A stretch of DNA of 64,000 nucleotides, taken from contig OX235263.1 in the NCBI GenBank assembly GCA_944472135.2, positions 5,687,517 to 5,751,516 on the forward strand. Reading direction: 5' to 3'. This document shows positions 53,735 through 64,000 of this stretch, in pieces. How positions within the stretch are numbered: position 1 is the first letter of the stretch; every line of letters begins with the position of its first letter. This stretch comes from Trichobilharzia regenti (lineage: Eukaryota > Platyhelminthes > Trematoda > Strigeidida > Schistosomatidae). Made by a program: the position numbers and the translations under genes. The notes under the pieces were generated by a model. It saw only the letters and a list, made by a program, of their open reading frames with translations, was not told the origin of the DNA and did not search any database.

Positions 53735-56700
53735 AGTGGGTGAGTGACTGACTGATTGCCTGGCTTCCACATAGAACTTTGCACCGATACACACCAGTTC
53801 AAGTCACCACACTCCACTCAGGACACAAAGCAAGAAAAGAAAGTAAAAAGAAATGCAAAATAGAGACAGTAAACAGAGATAGGAGGCAAAAAGAATAATA
53901 ATGTCAAAGAACAATATAGTTTCGTTGAGTATTATAAGTCACAAGGAGTGGATGCATCTGCGCCAGCCATTGAGAATGATTTTGAATCCTACCACCAATT
54001 GTCTCCCCAGCCTTCATTGGTTTTTACCGTCCCGAGGACCAAAACCAGGAATTCTACACCTCATGGGGCTTAAATTGACTGTTGTAGATTTAACTGACTG
54101 ATGCTATGTTTTGGTTTGACCACCACTAGATCTTTCCCAACCTGATCATATGTCATCTAACATTGCCCATTGTCGAGGAGGGCAATGTCAATGCGTAACA
54201 GATGTCCTGACCATCTAAGTCAATGTGACTTCGTAGTCTCGTATATTGATTTCCCCCTCTTAAACTAGCACTCGACAGAAGCCTAACCTCAATGTTGCTC
54301 ACCCTATTATACCACGTCAGATGAAAGATAGGACACAGGCACTTATAATCAAAACCAGCTAATCAGAGACGGCGTAAACTGGCGTTTCCGAAACTAGCCC
54401 TCTGTATCCGTGCTGAGATGTCGTCAGAGATCAACCTGTTGGTGTTGGCTGATGGGACTTCCCAAATAAGTGAAGCGGTCAACGTGCTCTACCACTTCAC
54501 TGCCCATTTCTAAACTAGAAGTCAGTGTAGTCCATTCCTGTAACATCATCTTACATTTGACAGCACGAGCGAATCGCATGCCAAACATTCGTAGATTGCA
54601 GTTCAAGGTGTTCAGAAAACGTCGCAGCATTTTGTCAGCGTCCTCGCCTAGAAGGACTATATCGTCTGCATATTCTAAGTAAACGAGATTATTCCTTGGT
54701 ACCAAGTCATTCCCTGAGTCTCTGAAGTGAGTTAGAGTTAAATCCATTAGTACGGTATCTATGATGAAATTGAATAGAAATGGGGATAATGGGCATCCCT
54801 GACGGACATCACTAATCGTCACCACTTCAGATGACAACTCGCCGTAAGCTCTCACCTGGCTGCATGATTTTGAGCAGTGTTTCTTGACCAGTGTGAAGTA
54901 TTTTCATGACATTCTCCTCACAACCTAGTTTTGCCATAGTACCTCTCGGTGGACGGAATCGAATGCCGCTTTCAGGTCAAGAAATACGACAATAGTTGGA
55001 CGCCAGTAACAATCCCTATGTTCCAGAATCTTTCGAAGGGTGATCAATACACCCTCTTCCTGGTCTATAGCCTGCCTGGTTCTCTAGCGCTTGTTCCTTC
55101 CGAGCACCACTTAGTCTACGCATTATTATTGTACCAAGAACTTTAGATACCATATTGGTCAAGCTAATCCCTCTGTGATTATCATATCTGGATAATCGAT
55201 GTCTCAAACCAACCCGACGAGACTTCCTCTGATTCCCAGACGGTTCCTAGTACCTTAGTTAACGTAGGCAGTAAACTGTCTCCACCGTACTTAAATACCT
55301 CTGAATTCATTAATCAGGTCCTGCTGCTTTGCCCGTTTGAGATTAGTGACAGCCTTTGTAACCTCAGTTAGGGACGGAGGACCGGTGCCTATATTCCATT
55401 CCGCGGGTTGTTGGATGTTTGGTAATTTGAGCGTGACTATAGGTCAATTAAACTGTTCCTCAAAGTGTCCTTTCCAACGAAGTTCCAGTCGTCAATCCTG
55501 GGAGTTAATTATAGTGCTACTTTTCTCGGAGATTGTTTTACCTGTCATCTGCCTTTTTCCACCTGTTTCCCTTTTGTCACCTACCACTGTTCACGGTTGT
55601 TACGAAGGATTCTTGTAAGTTTGAGTTTCATTAGCTTTCGCTCCTCATCATAATAGGAGCTCGTCGGAATCAGTCTTCTTGCATGAATTAGTTTGGATGA
55701 GGCAGTAGAGATCCAATGGCTCTTACTAACTTTTGGTTTTAGGTTATTAACAGCTTTCACAGCTGTGTCTACACCTAACTGTATGTTGTGCCAGGGAAGT
55801 CCTGCTGTCGACCTCAGAAACTCGTTTTGCTATTTCTTTTTTAAACAGGGACTCAGGTCTCGATCTAGTTGGGGACGTAACTATTTCGCTGCCGTCAATT
55901 TCTTATGTCCATTTAGTCGTAAGCATATACGTGCGCGAACCAGAGCGTGATCACAGCCTACGCACGTGTTCCAGAATTAGCGACGGTCTTCTACTGACCC
56001 TTGCCAATGATACCCTATGGCTATGTGGTCTATCTGGGTCCAGCGTTGATTTGGTGATGGAGGTCGCCAGGTTACACAATGTCTCTCTTTGTGCCTAAAG
56101 TTAGTGCTGACTAGGAACAGATGATTATCTGAGCAAAACTGTTGAAGATGATCACCGTTGTCGGTTCTTTGGCAGGGAACTCCATACTTACCACCTACAT
56201 ACTTCTCAGTCTGGCACAACTTCCCTACTTGGGCATTGAAGTCGCCTGCTAAAACAACTATATCTGAAAGTCTTGCTTTTTGCAGCAAATTAGACAGTTT
56301 CAGGTAGAAGTCATCCTTTAGTTCACCTGAACTTCACTCTGCTGGGCGTAAGCGAAGACAACGAAAAGTCAACGACGGGTAACACCGTCCTTCCTTCTTC
56401 TAACGGGCCTGTTCAGACAGACCGCACACATACGACTATCTACTGGGATACAGTCAAGAAGTGATTTTTCCGCCCTAGCACTCAATGCTATCCTCACATC
56501 TACGAGTACTCGCAAACTAGCTGAGGGGTCTCCTGACACCCTTAAAGTGAATCTTACAGATTCACCTCGTTGTTCGGGTGAGGTTGAGTGAATGAGAACA
56601 GTCGGGTCGTGTGTGCGTGTCCCTGAAAAACAAAATGCATATGGCATAAGATGCCAGAGTTTTTGCTAGTGATGCCTACTCCTATATGAAGTTGGCGACG

Positions 56701-57250
56701 TGGCTTCAAGAGACTGTCAGGGATCTTTCTATGGCTGTCATCGTTGTCCGTGGTCACAGAGTGAAGTGGAGGTGACTCACTAGCTTGAAGAATAGTACTA
56801 ACTGTAGTAGGGAAGATGATGGTGATGTGGGTAAAAGAGAGTGATGCGCAGGGAGGCTTCGTGTGCTCTGGAAAGTGTGTGGGTGGTTGTTACTTCCCGG
56901 CTGTCCACACTGTGGAAGTTGATTGATTCTTCGAGTACCTGAAGTAGAGGGAAGTTTTGTGTTGCGTGACCGCAGAGCCCAGGGGATAACTGCTTGACGC
57001 CGGTCACACACGGCCTCTATGAACTGGTTTCTTGGATTGCTTCCGTATTGGTAAATTAATCGGCGGTTACGGACCACCGTAGGGTAAGTCGGGATGTACA
57101 ATTGCTGGAGTCAACATTTTTAACCCCCTCTCTCCAGAGTGAAAAGACAGCATAGCTGGCTGGCATGCTGGTCATCTGAAGGAAACACCTTGCTGCTGTT
57201 ACATCCCTGTTCCCTAGCAGTACGACTTCGCCAACAGACCCCCAGCAGAG
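53735..57250 (-). mobile_element. RTE-B LINE, longest copy in the window
   Basis: Reading on the minus strand from 57101: a 115-codon frame (NRRLIYQYGSNPRNQF, QPGSNNHPHTFQSTRS) in the 5' region; the endonuclease in pieces from about 56760 to 55850 (SDIVVLAGDFNAQVGKL, NQRWTQIDHIAIGYHW, RICLRLNGHK); RT from about 55330 (RYDNHRGISLTNMVSKVLG, TISDVRQGCPLSPFLFNFII, VYLEYADDIVLLGEDADKM at 54640, RFTYLGSPIS). A deletion lies near 54360. Then come the C-terminal region and the 3' end near 53735. All domains are represented, but at least five shifts or stops make it inactive. The 5' limit is approximate. Confidence 0.78.
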
Positions 57251-57429
57251 TGTAACAATAAAAATTCTTATACTATGCCGGTAACTGGTTTTAGTCTAAT
57301 CGCTATCCTAACAACCTTCCTGGCTTGGTAGGACCTGCCGGAACAATAGCTCCAGCCAGTTTAGCTTGTTGGGTCATCGCAATATGCAAGCCCGACCACC
57401 ACGTCAAAGTAGTAGTAGCTATCGGTCGG

Positions 57430-57830
57430 GTCAAACGGTGAATGGCAAGCGAGAAGAGTCTAGAAGATTCGGACTACACGAACGACTTATGTTTCGAAGA
57501 ATTCAAGGCAAAAACCAACGGAGTGGCAGAAGATGCAGGCGGTGGAGACAGGACTTTAAGCAAACAAAGAGAAGATGGAGGTGATGAAGACATTCAATCA
57601 AACAACAGACACAGCAACAACAACAACCACCACCAATCATCATCAGTGGGAGGGATTTGATAAAGTTTACTTCATTCATCGAATGGTACAAAGACTCGTC
57701 TTGTAAGCCATAAGTCCTCAAACAAACTGCAGACCTTCATCAACAGATGTCTTCGCTTAATACTTAACTCAAGATCAGATGGCCAGAAAAGATCAGGAAC
57801 AAGGATCTCTGTGATAGAGCTCACCTCGGA
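57430..57830 (+). mobile_element. RTE-A-related LINE fragment
   Basis: Plus strand: DYTNDLCFEEFKAKTNGVAE corresponds to the segment after the RT DD motif (one D replaced by N). Then QSNNRHSNNNNHHQSSSVGG, a deleted stretch, and a short part near the KIRWPEK motif at 57770. No 3' end. Confidence 0.6.
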
Positions 57831-57834
57831 AGCA

Positions 57835-58235
57835 AAAAGCCTTAGGTTCTGTCCCTTATAGGCGGTTTCATTAGTGCGTGCATTGATGCATTAATTTACA
57901 GACTAGAACGAAACAGTTGTCCAATACTCTCTAATCGACTTTCAAATGATGATTCTCCTCGAGTAAAATATCGATTCATGATCTAGTGAAGTGTCTCATT
58001 TCAACGAATTTATCATTGAGCTGCACAATCGTATATGTATGGTTTTGTTCATCAGCACACATCTGCTGCTAGGATTTGAACCCAGGACCTCTTGGTTTCA
58101 AGGCAAACGTCTAGACCATTAAGCTGAAGAATTGCAAACTAGGATGAAACAGCTGTATATTACTCCCTAGTTGGTGTGCCGATGGTACTTCTTACCGATG
58201 AAATCCTACAACCAGTCAAATGCAAGTAAACCAAC
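57835..58235. repeat. Rearranged H2 repeats and a PLE end repeat
   Basis: A plus-strand H2 piece (CTAGAACGAAACAGTTGTCC) at 57835-57960 is followed by a PLE terminal-repeat piece (CAACGAATTTATCATTGAGC, 57990-58045). Next come a minus-strand H2 head (GGATTTGAACCCAGGACC, 58045-58125) and a plus-strand H2 end (GATGAAACAGCTGTATATTA, 58126-58235). Confidence 0.5.
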
Positions 58236-58283
58236 ACCTGAATTATGTGAACTGTAACAAGAATTGAATTTGTGAATGTCGAC

Positions 58284-58346
58284 AGCAGTGGAATCCAGGA
58301 TTCTCATTTCCTCCCATTTGAAACTTGTCATCTGGATGTACTTGCA
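58284..58346 (-). ncRNA. Decayed hammerhead ribozyme fold
   Basis: Stem I ATCCAG/CTGGAT is perfect, GAAA is present, core box ATGACAA (A at position 3 and A at position 8), and the stem II arms no longer pair well. Confidence 0.5.
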
Positions 58347-58372
58347 TTTCCCAGTGAGTGATGATGTTCCCA

Positions 58373-58419
58373 CCGAGTCCCAAATAGGACAAAATGCGCA
58401 TCCTGAATTCCACTGCTAG
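58373..58419 (+). ncRNA. Half hammerhead ribozyme fold
   Basis: The copy begins at the last bases of the CUGANGA box (CGAG). Stem II GTCC CAAATA GGAC is perfect, but GAAA has become CAAAA and the stem I 5' strand is missing. Confidence 0.45.
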
Positions 58420-58624
58420 TCACCATCCACCAGTTAAATTCTAATTAAATGCCCAGACATCGTCGAAGCATCTGCATAAGAAACCGACATATCGACCTGA
58501 GACCGAGCACTTTGGTCCAATCAATCGACGGAAAAATCTGAAAATTCAATTAAATGTAACAAGAATTACTTGATTGCATAGTTTTGAAAATGTCTTGTGA
58601 AAATGATATTGGAGCTACAAGAAG

Positions 58625-58745
58625 TACGATACAAAACAAAACTATTTTCAACGAAATTATCATCAAGCTGTACAATCTTATGTAAACGAGTTTTTTCAAT
58701 GGCCGCTATCTAGTGAAAAATCCACATTCGAGACGGAGAAGTAGT
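58625..58745. repeat. PLE terminal-repeat fragment
   Basis: TTTTCAACGAAATTATCATC and AAGCTGTACAATCTTATG match the terminal repeats of the PLEs at 39738 and 49228. A 67-codon minus-strand frame follows (58913-58710) with no recognised domain. Confidence 0.5.
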
Positions 58746-59132
58746 CAAACAATCATTTGCTCTATGTGAACTTATCGAGAAGGACTGACGGAAATCTGAA
58801 GAGATCAGTTTATAGAAAGTTGCCCTTTGAATAGCGTCTATGTACTCACGATACTGTGGAGGAAGATATAAATCCTTTAAGAAATATCTTAGTGGAAAAT
58901 GGATAGCCAACACATTTTAATGACAATAATATCTTCATTCTGAACAGTATTTATACAATATAAAGAATTCTCACAGGAGTTCATTGCACGATATTTTCCC
59001 TTCCTACAGTATCTCTAAGTAAAACATGAATTGAAAGTATATCCTTTCTATGACACAATCGTCTCTGAGCTGAATCATAAAACCATTCTATTATGATATA
59101 TCTGCTTTGTCCCCCTCAAGAAACCCACGATA

Positions 59133-60265
59133 TCTATTATTATTATTGTTCCCTTGGGTTCCTAGTGGAACATAGGGTTTCAACTGCATGTCTCCACTTG
59201 TTTCTGTCTTCTGCTGCTGTACTTTTCACCTGCATCCATGTTAGTCCATACTCTTTCAACCAACTCCTCTTCACACGATGGCCTCCATGTCACCCTTGCA
59301 CTGATGTCCCACTTGCCGCTTCCCTTTCGGTTGGGTTCTACTCGAGCAATGGCCTGACGCGCGCGCGATGTTATCCAGCGGCCTCCTCAGCGAGTGTTCA
59401 ATCAATCTCCACTTTCTCCTGCATATTTGTTGGGTGATTGGTTGCTGTTTTGTTTGTTCCCATAGTTTCCCATAGTTGATGATTCTTTCCGACACGGCCA
59501 CCTGATCTTCAGCATAGAGCCAGAGAAGACAGTTGTTGTTGATAAAGGCGTGCAACAGGCTGTTGGAAATATTCTTTGAGACCCACCCGCCAAGTTTCTG
59601 ATCCGTATAGAATAACTGACTGACTTGACGTTTGTAATAAAAATCCGACTGAATTTTGTTGTTGATTCTGGCTGGCTGAGTGACGAGGATTTCCAGATTG
59701 GTTTCAGGTCGGTGAATGTGTTTCTCGCCTACCTTCCCGATTCTCTTTCAATTTGATATCTTCGTCCGTTCCGACTCGCTGTAGTTGAGACAATGCTCAA
59801 TGCTAGATAATTGAATGAAGTAACCTCTTTCAAATCCTTCATGTTGATAGTGATTGGTGTTGGATGTTGTTGCTGTTGTTGGTTGGTTATTTTGATATTC
59901 TCCGTCTTGTTCACCTATGTTCACCTGGAGTTCTGTCTTCACCGGCTGCTTTTTCGACCAGTTTGTCGGTTTTCGCTTGTAAGTCTTCGATTTTGTGACA
60001 GTGACATAAATCATCCACGCACGAAATCCAGGTTTTCTAGGTTTTTCACGTCGGTTCAGGATATTACTGTCTTCTCGTTTCCCACTCACTGTCTGACGCA
60101 CAATCCACTCAGTCCACCACAATTAGGAATATCATTGGTGATAGTAAGCACCCTTGTCTGACTCCTGTGTTTACTCCAAACGCCTCTCTGAGTTTTCCGT
60201 TGTGGATCACTTGACATGTTCCGTTGTCGTACAGCTGTTGAATAAGATTGATGAATATTTAGTGT
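59133..60265 (-). mobile_element. RTE-A LINE, 3' part, first of two local copies
   Basis: Minus-strand pieces: RQTVSGKREDSNILNRREKP, AWMIYVTVTKSKTYKRKPTN, VNIGEQDGEYQNNQPTT, MKDLKEVTSFNYLALSIVST, then CRRKWRLIEHSLRRPLDNIA and SRTQPKGKRQVG. The 3' end TTCCCTTGGGTTCCTAGTGG (as printed) with ATT repeats is at 59133. It stops at 60265 in the RT palm, at a border shared with the copy at 61200. Confidence 0.75.
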
Positions 60266-60360
60266 ACGACATCTAGTTCAAGGCTAATTGTAAGATGTTC
60301 AAAAGTATATTTTGAGACCTGAGGACATAACTCAAGAGTAGTTATCCCATATACTGGAAC
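60266..60360. repeat. Shared flank, first copy
   Basis: ACATCTAGTTCAAGGCTAAT through TATCCCATATACTGGAACAC recurs with few differences at 61960-62056, in both cases next to an RTE-A copy cut at the same place. Confidence 0.7.
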
Positions 60361-60639
60361 ACGTTACTACCCTCAGGATCAGGCCATTCGTAAATTTTAG
60401 TGGGAACCTACGATTCAGAAGCTTGAAGACATTTTTAAACAAACACACAAGAGTAGATAACACCAACAGAGGTCAAATCTTGGTCAATTAAAACAAACCG
60501 AACGAGAAAAAATATACGCAATAGGGAGAGAGATGGAGGTTTTCCTGTAGCCCTAGTTTTAAGCAGGCAACCATCTCGACAAGAACATACAGTTAAAACC
60601 CTATAAAATATGATTTAACGTCTGTATTTTTAAGAGTTG

Positions 60640-61125
60640 ATCACGGATTGATATCAGTTAGAGAACCACTGGTCAACTTGTAAAAACATAACTAACCCTT
60701 ACAAACCAAGCTATAGAAATTAATCTGATGCTCGCTAGTGACTTACTACAGGTTGGAGTTTCCTCGACTTCTAGTGAGAAGTCGTGACCAGTGGGGTCCA
60801 TTCAGATGTCACGTGTGTGGATGGATGTCCCACCAACGACAATGGTTGGGGTCACGGTAAATCACGAATTGGTGGAAGTTAGATTTCATGAGCCATTGAA
60901 TCGGGTCCCAGTGGCTGAATGGTATACGAGCTTGCATTGTAACCAGAAGGTCCTGAGTTCGAATTCCAGTGGGTGTGTACTTCCGATGATTCCTAAACTA
61001 GGGTGAAACAGCATCTGTCCAATACTCCCAGGTTTTCAACGGTCCTCTAACTGAAATCAATCCGTGATCAACTCTTAAAAACGTAACTAACCCTTACAAA
61101 CCTAACTATAGAAAATTAACGTCTG
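60640..61125 (+). repeat. H2 repeat, more than one unit
   Basis: Tail segment (ACATAACTAACCCTTACAAA at 60684), then the upstream region (CTTCTAGTGAGAAGTCGTGA), head (CAGTGGCTGAATGGTATACG, GAGTTCGAATTCC), a ribozyme-like region with GGGTGAAACAGCATCTGTCC, and the tail segment again (ACGTAACTAACCCTTACAAA at 61080). The repeated tail gives a period of about 395 bases. A folded-back tail piece lies at 60640-60680. Confidence 0.6.
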
Positions 61126-61199
61126 TAACCAAGAAAATGCCCTAAATTATCTTTGAATTCAAAGGTGACTTAACTGCCGATACCATTAAAAGAAGGATC

Positions 61200-61945
61200 T
61201 GACGACAAGGTAGGTTGATAAAGGTAGGTCTGCAACAGGCTGTTGGAAATATTCTTCGTGACCCCTCTGCCAAGTTTCTGATCCGTATAGAATAACTGAC
61301 TGACTTGACGTTTGTAATAATAATTCGACTGAATTTTGTTGTTGATGCTGGCTGAGTGACGAGGATTTCCAGGTTGGTTTCAGGTCGGTGAATGTGTTTC
61401 TTGCCTGCCTTCCCGATTCTCGCTTAATTTGATATCCTCGTCCGTTCCGACTCGCTGTAGTTGAGACAATGCTCAATGCTAGATAACTGAATGAAGTAAC
61501 CTCTTTCAAATCCTTCATGTTGATGGTGATTGGCGCTGGGTGTCGCTGCTGTTATTGTTGTTGTTGGTTGGTTATTTTCATTTTCTCCGTCTTGTTCACC
61601 TATGTTCACCTGGAGTTCTGTCTTCGACAGCTGCTTCTTCGACCAGTTTGTCGGTCGGTTTTCGCTTGTAAGTTTCCGATTTCGTGTAACATCAAACGTA
61701 AATCATCCACGCACAAAATCCAGGTTTCCTAGGTTCTTCACGTCGGTCCAGGATATCCCAGTCTTCTCGTTTCCTACTCACATTCTGGTGCATAATCCAG
61801 TCCACTACAATTATGAATATGATTGGTGATAATTGGCACCCTTGTCTGACTCCTGTGTTTACTCCAAATGCCTCGCTGAGTTTTCCGTTGTGGATGACTT
61901 GACATGTGCCGCCGTTGTTGTACAGCTGTTGAATAAGCTTGATGA
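61200..61945 (-). mobile_element. RTE-A LINE, second local copy
   Basis: Same segment as the right part of 59133-60265: MNIGEQDGENENNQPTTTIT, MKDLKEVTSFSYLALSIVST, FTDLKPTWKSSSLSQHQQ and QNSVELLLQTSSQSVILYGS. The C-terminus and 3' end are missing; the left border is at about 61200. Confidence 0.72.
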
Positions 61946-61959
61946 ATATTTAGCGTACG

Positions 61960-62056
61960 ATATCTAGTTCAAAGCTAATTGTAAGATGTTCAAAAGTACA
62001 TTTTGAGACCTGAGGACATAACTCAAGAGTAGTTATCCCATATACTGGAACACGTT
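61960..62056. repeat. Shared flank, second copy
   Basis: Matches 60266-60360 with a handful of substitutions. The words that follow (AAAAGAAGGATCTGACGACA) also occur at 61187, just left of the second RTE-A copy. Confidence 0.7.
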
Positions 62057-62522
62057 AAAAGAAGGATCTGACGACAGTCAGTGAAAAGGACACTCTTTGC
62101 AGTATCGTTGAGATTAGCATTTTCTACTCTATGATTTCTGTTCACTCATCTTACGCACTTATATGCGTTTGACAGTTTACCTGGTCTTGTGAAGCTAGGT
62201 GTATCAGTTGTTTTTAACGAAGATTTTACGCCAAAAGGGTGCAATAACACTATCCCACATGGTCACACAGAGATGGTAATGGAACTATAAGAAGCGCGCG
62301 GTCGTTGAACATTTGGTCGCTACTGGTCAGCATCTTATTTCTATAGCCTTTTTCCTTAAATTTATCTAGAAGGCGAAAATCACTTTTTACCCAAATTTTA
62401 TCTGTATTTCTGTTATCTTTTCTGTCGAAATAGGAAAGCTAGATCTCTGTAAAACACAGGAAAAGTTTCTTCAAACTCTTTATCTGTTATGGGCTTATTT
62501 CCATGATATTTTGGCCCTATTT
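62057..62522. other. Unassigned intronic or intergenic DNA
   Basis: No supported feature. Confidence 0.45.
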
Positions 62523-62731
62523 ATTTTTCGATTTTGATTTGATTTTTTGATTTTTGATTTACAGCTTGATTCCACACTGTATTTTTGGTACAAGTATGGA
62601 ATTTTCAGCATGGATATCGGTAGCCCAAATTTTGCAGGCCGACCATAGATATCAGGTGTGCGTCGGCGTGGGCTCGAACCCCGGACCATGTGGATGGTCG
62701 GCGAGAGTCCTAACCACTGTGCCACCGACGT
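62523..62731 (-). repeat. SINE S1, best copy
   Basis: Minus strand: CGTCGGTGGCACAGTGGTTA (A-box region; CGTCGG pairs with CCGACG at the head's 3' side), GGTCCGGGGTTCGAGCCCAC (B box), body TGATATCTATGGTCGGCCTG, tail TGCTGAAAATTCCATACTTG and TACAGTGTGGAATCAAGC, then an A-rich end (AAAATCAAATCAAAATCG). Confidence 0.82.
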
Positions 62732-62829
62732 TTCGTTTATTCAATCTCTATTATGTTGATGGTTAATATTAATCTCACTTTGAACAACTTCCATTTTTCA
62801 CTAGCTCTCTTAAACTAGTTAGCTCCACT

Positions 62830-63188
62830 ACTGCACATAATCTTTCATTCCCTCCTCCAACTGACACAACCTTCTCTATGTCACTTTTGCTCCGACGACC
62901 CACTCATCGCTTCTCATTTGGATTCCACTCGAGCGATGGCCTGCGTTGAGAGTCATTTCATTCGATCACCTCCTCCATATATCCGGGATCAATCCATCTC
63001 CATTATCTCTTACACTTGCCTTTGTTGATCAATCGGCTCCTGTCTGTTGGTTTGTTCCCAGCCAGCCAGTCAGTTTCTTGTTGCTAATTCTCTCTGACAG
63101 GCTGGCTGGCTGGCTGGCCATTTGATCTACATTATTAAGCCAGCCAGCGAGGTGTGCATCTATTTGATAAACGTCTTTTGATGTGGTT
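62830..63188 (-). mobile_element. RTE-A-related LINE fragment
   Basis: As printed, CATTTGGATTCCACTCGAGC, AATCCATCTCCATTATCTC and GATCAATCGGCTCCTGTCTG correspond to the C-terminal coding region of the divergent RTE-A subfamily. A GGCT microsatellite lies at 63103-63120. Confidence 0.55.
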
Positions 63189-64000
63189 TTGCTCTCTGAG
63201 ACGGATGGTTAATTTGCAAAGCTTTCATCGCCCTACTGGATGACATCTTTAGCGCATACTTCAATTTGAAGTGAGCTTTTAGATTTCTCCACGAGTTTAT
63301 TAATCATTCCTCCTGGTGGGCGACCTTGGACGTGATTGGTTGTTTATGTGTGTTTTCACACCTTCTAGGTTAATTGTATTGGAACTGATTGTTTCTTTGA
63401 CTTGAACTTTCACACACAAAGGGTGAGGTTTCTTTCTTATCGGTTGATAAATTTTGTCTATCTCGATGTGTCTATTGATTGATGATTCACTGGAATACCA
63501 GGAGGGCTTCTGAAAATTCTCTAGCATTCTTGATGTTTCCTCTGTCTAATATTTTTGAACTTTTTCCCAGTTGAATTGATGTCCGTGGTTGTCTGCATGT
63601 TGTGATATAAGTGATGGAGTGGATATCATGTCTTTTGACGGCTAGCTTATATTCGTGGATACGAAGACGAAGGGGACGTCCACTTTGGCCAATGTAGTGT
63701 TTTTCACAGTTGTTACAGTTTATTTTGTAAATGATGCTGGTTTTGTCTTCTCTCGCTGTTGAGTCTTTTGGTTGACATAGGATTGAGTGCAGCGACTTTG
63801 TTGGTTTGTGTACGACGTCAATTCCTAAAGGTTTGAAGAGTCTTGTAGTGATTTCTGAGATATCTTTTATATATGGTAAGGCAATTTTCTTTGTGTTCTC
63901 CTTGGTGGCTTTTGCTTTGGTAGGTTGGCTTGGGGGTATATGTCTCTTGATGAAGTTCCGTGGATATCCATTCTTTTGGAAGACGTCCATGAGATACTTT
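63189..64000 (-). mobile_element. Penelope-like element, continues past the window end
   Basis: A 167-codon minus-strand frame from 63990: VFQKNGYPRNFIKRHI and ALPYIKDISEITTRLFKPLG (end of RT and linker), then the GIY-YIG module NCNNCEKHYIGQSGRPLRLR with IHEYKLAVKRHD. The C-terminus lies in another frame (SSESSINRHIEIDKIYQPIR, NQSRPRSPTRRND then stop at 63300). The 3' UTR extends to about 63190. Closest relative in the window is 16385-17121. The RT would lie beyond position 64000. Confidence 0.8.

Larger units (their letters stand above)
58270..58555. repeat. Two truncated H1 repeats in opposite orientation
   Basis: 58275-58368 is the minus-strand hammerhead region of H1. At 58370-58555 a plus-strand copy starts inside its hammerhead (CGAGTCCCAAATAGGAC) and runs through the full tail to GGTCCAATCAATCGACGG. 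The tRNA-like parts of both are missing. Confidence 0.65.

Overview
The window looks like an intron-dominated stretch of a blood-fluke genome (Schistosoma or a close trematode). The evidence is the repeat content: RTE-like LINEs of the SR2/SR3 sort, a CR1-like LINE, several Penelope-like elements (PLEs) with GIY-YIG endonucleases, LTR fragments, and tRNA-headed repeats carrying hammerhead-ribozyme folds of the Schistosoma Sm-alpha type. The DNA is AT-rich and has no bacterial-style gene packing. Genus is inferred from repeat families, not from a database match.

Only one host gene is supported. It lies on the + strand, with phase-0 coiled-coil exons at 1451-1552 and 45138-45275 and a terminal region at 51030-51550. 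The first two are separated by about 43.6 kb of intron, the last two by about 5.75 kb. The reading frame of the terminal region changes once, so it holds either a small unrecognised intron or a frameshift.

Nearly everything else is transposon debris. Names used here: RTE-A (EN with GTWNVRTMYETG, 3' end in ATT/ATA repeats), RTE-B (RT with EYADDIVLLGEDADKM, 3' end in CAGA repeats), CR1-C (3' end AATAAAG plus ATT repeats), PLEs, SINE S1 and S2 (one tRNA-like head, two different tails), S4 (another tRNA-like repeat), H1 (Sm-alpha-like hammerhead repeat, about 345-bp unit) and H2 (a second hammerhead-like repeat, about 395-bp unit). Layout: 0-9 kb RTE-A/B pieces, a deleted CR1-C and a PLE with inverted terminal repeats; 9-16 kb H1/H2/S4 repeats, a solo LTR inside RTE-A and a collapsed LTR element; 16-22 kb PLEs and RTE-A; 23-30 kb RTE-B and a long RTE-A copy split by an inverted RTE-B insertion; 30-39 kb H2, RTE-B, RTE-A, CR1-C; 39-51 kb two sets of inverted PLE copies around exon 45138-45275; 51-64 kb the gene end, a PLE, a long RTE-B copy, and duplicated RTE-A and PLE pieces.

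The observations most worth a second look are: SINEs S1 and S2 share a head but end in tails matching CR1-C and RTE-A respectively; H1 and H2 occur as more-than-one-unit and repeatedly head-to-head inverted copies; the hammerhead cores consistently lack the canonical C at position 3; and inverted PLE copies flank the middle exon in a layout known to favour exon circularisation. No LINE or PLE here looks intact enough to move on its own.
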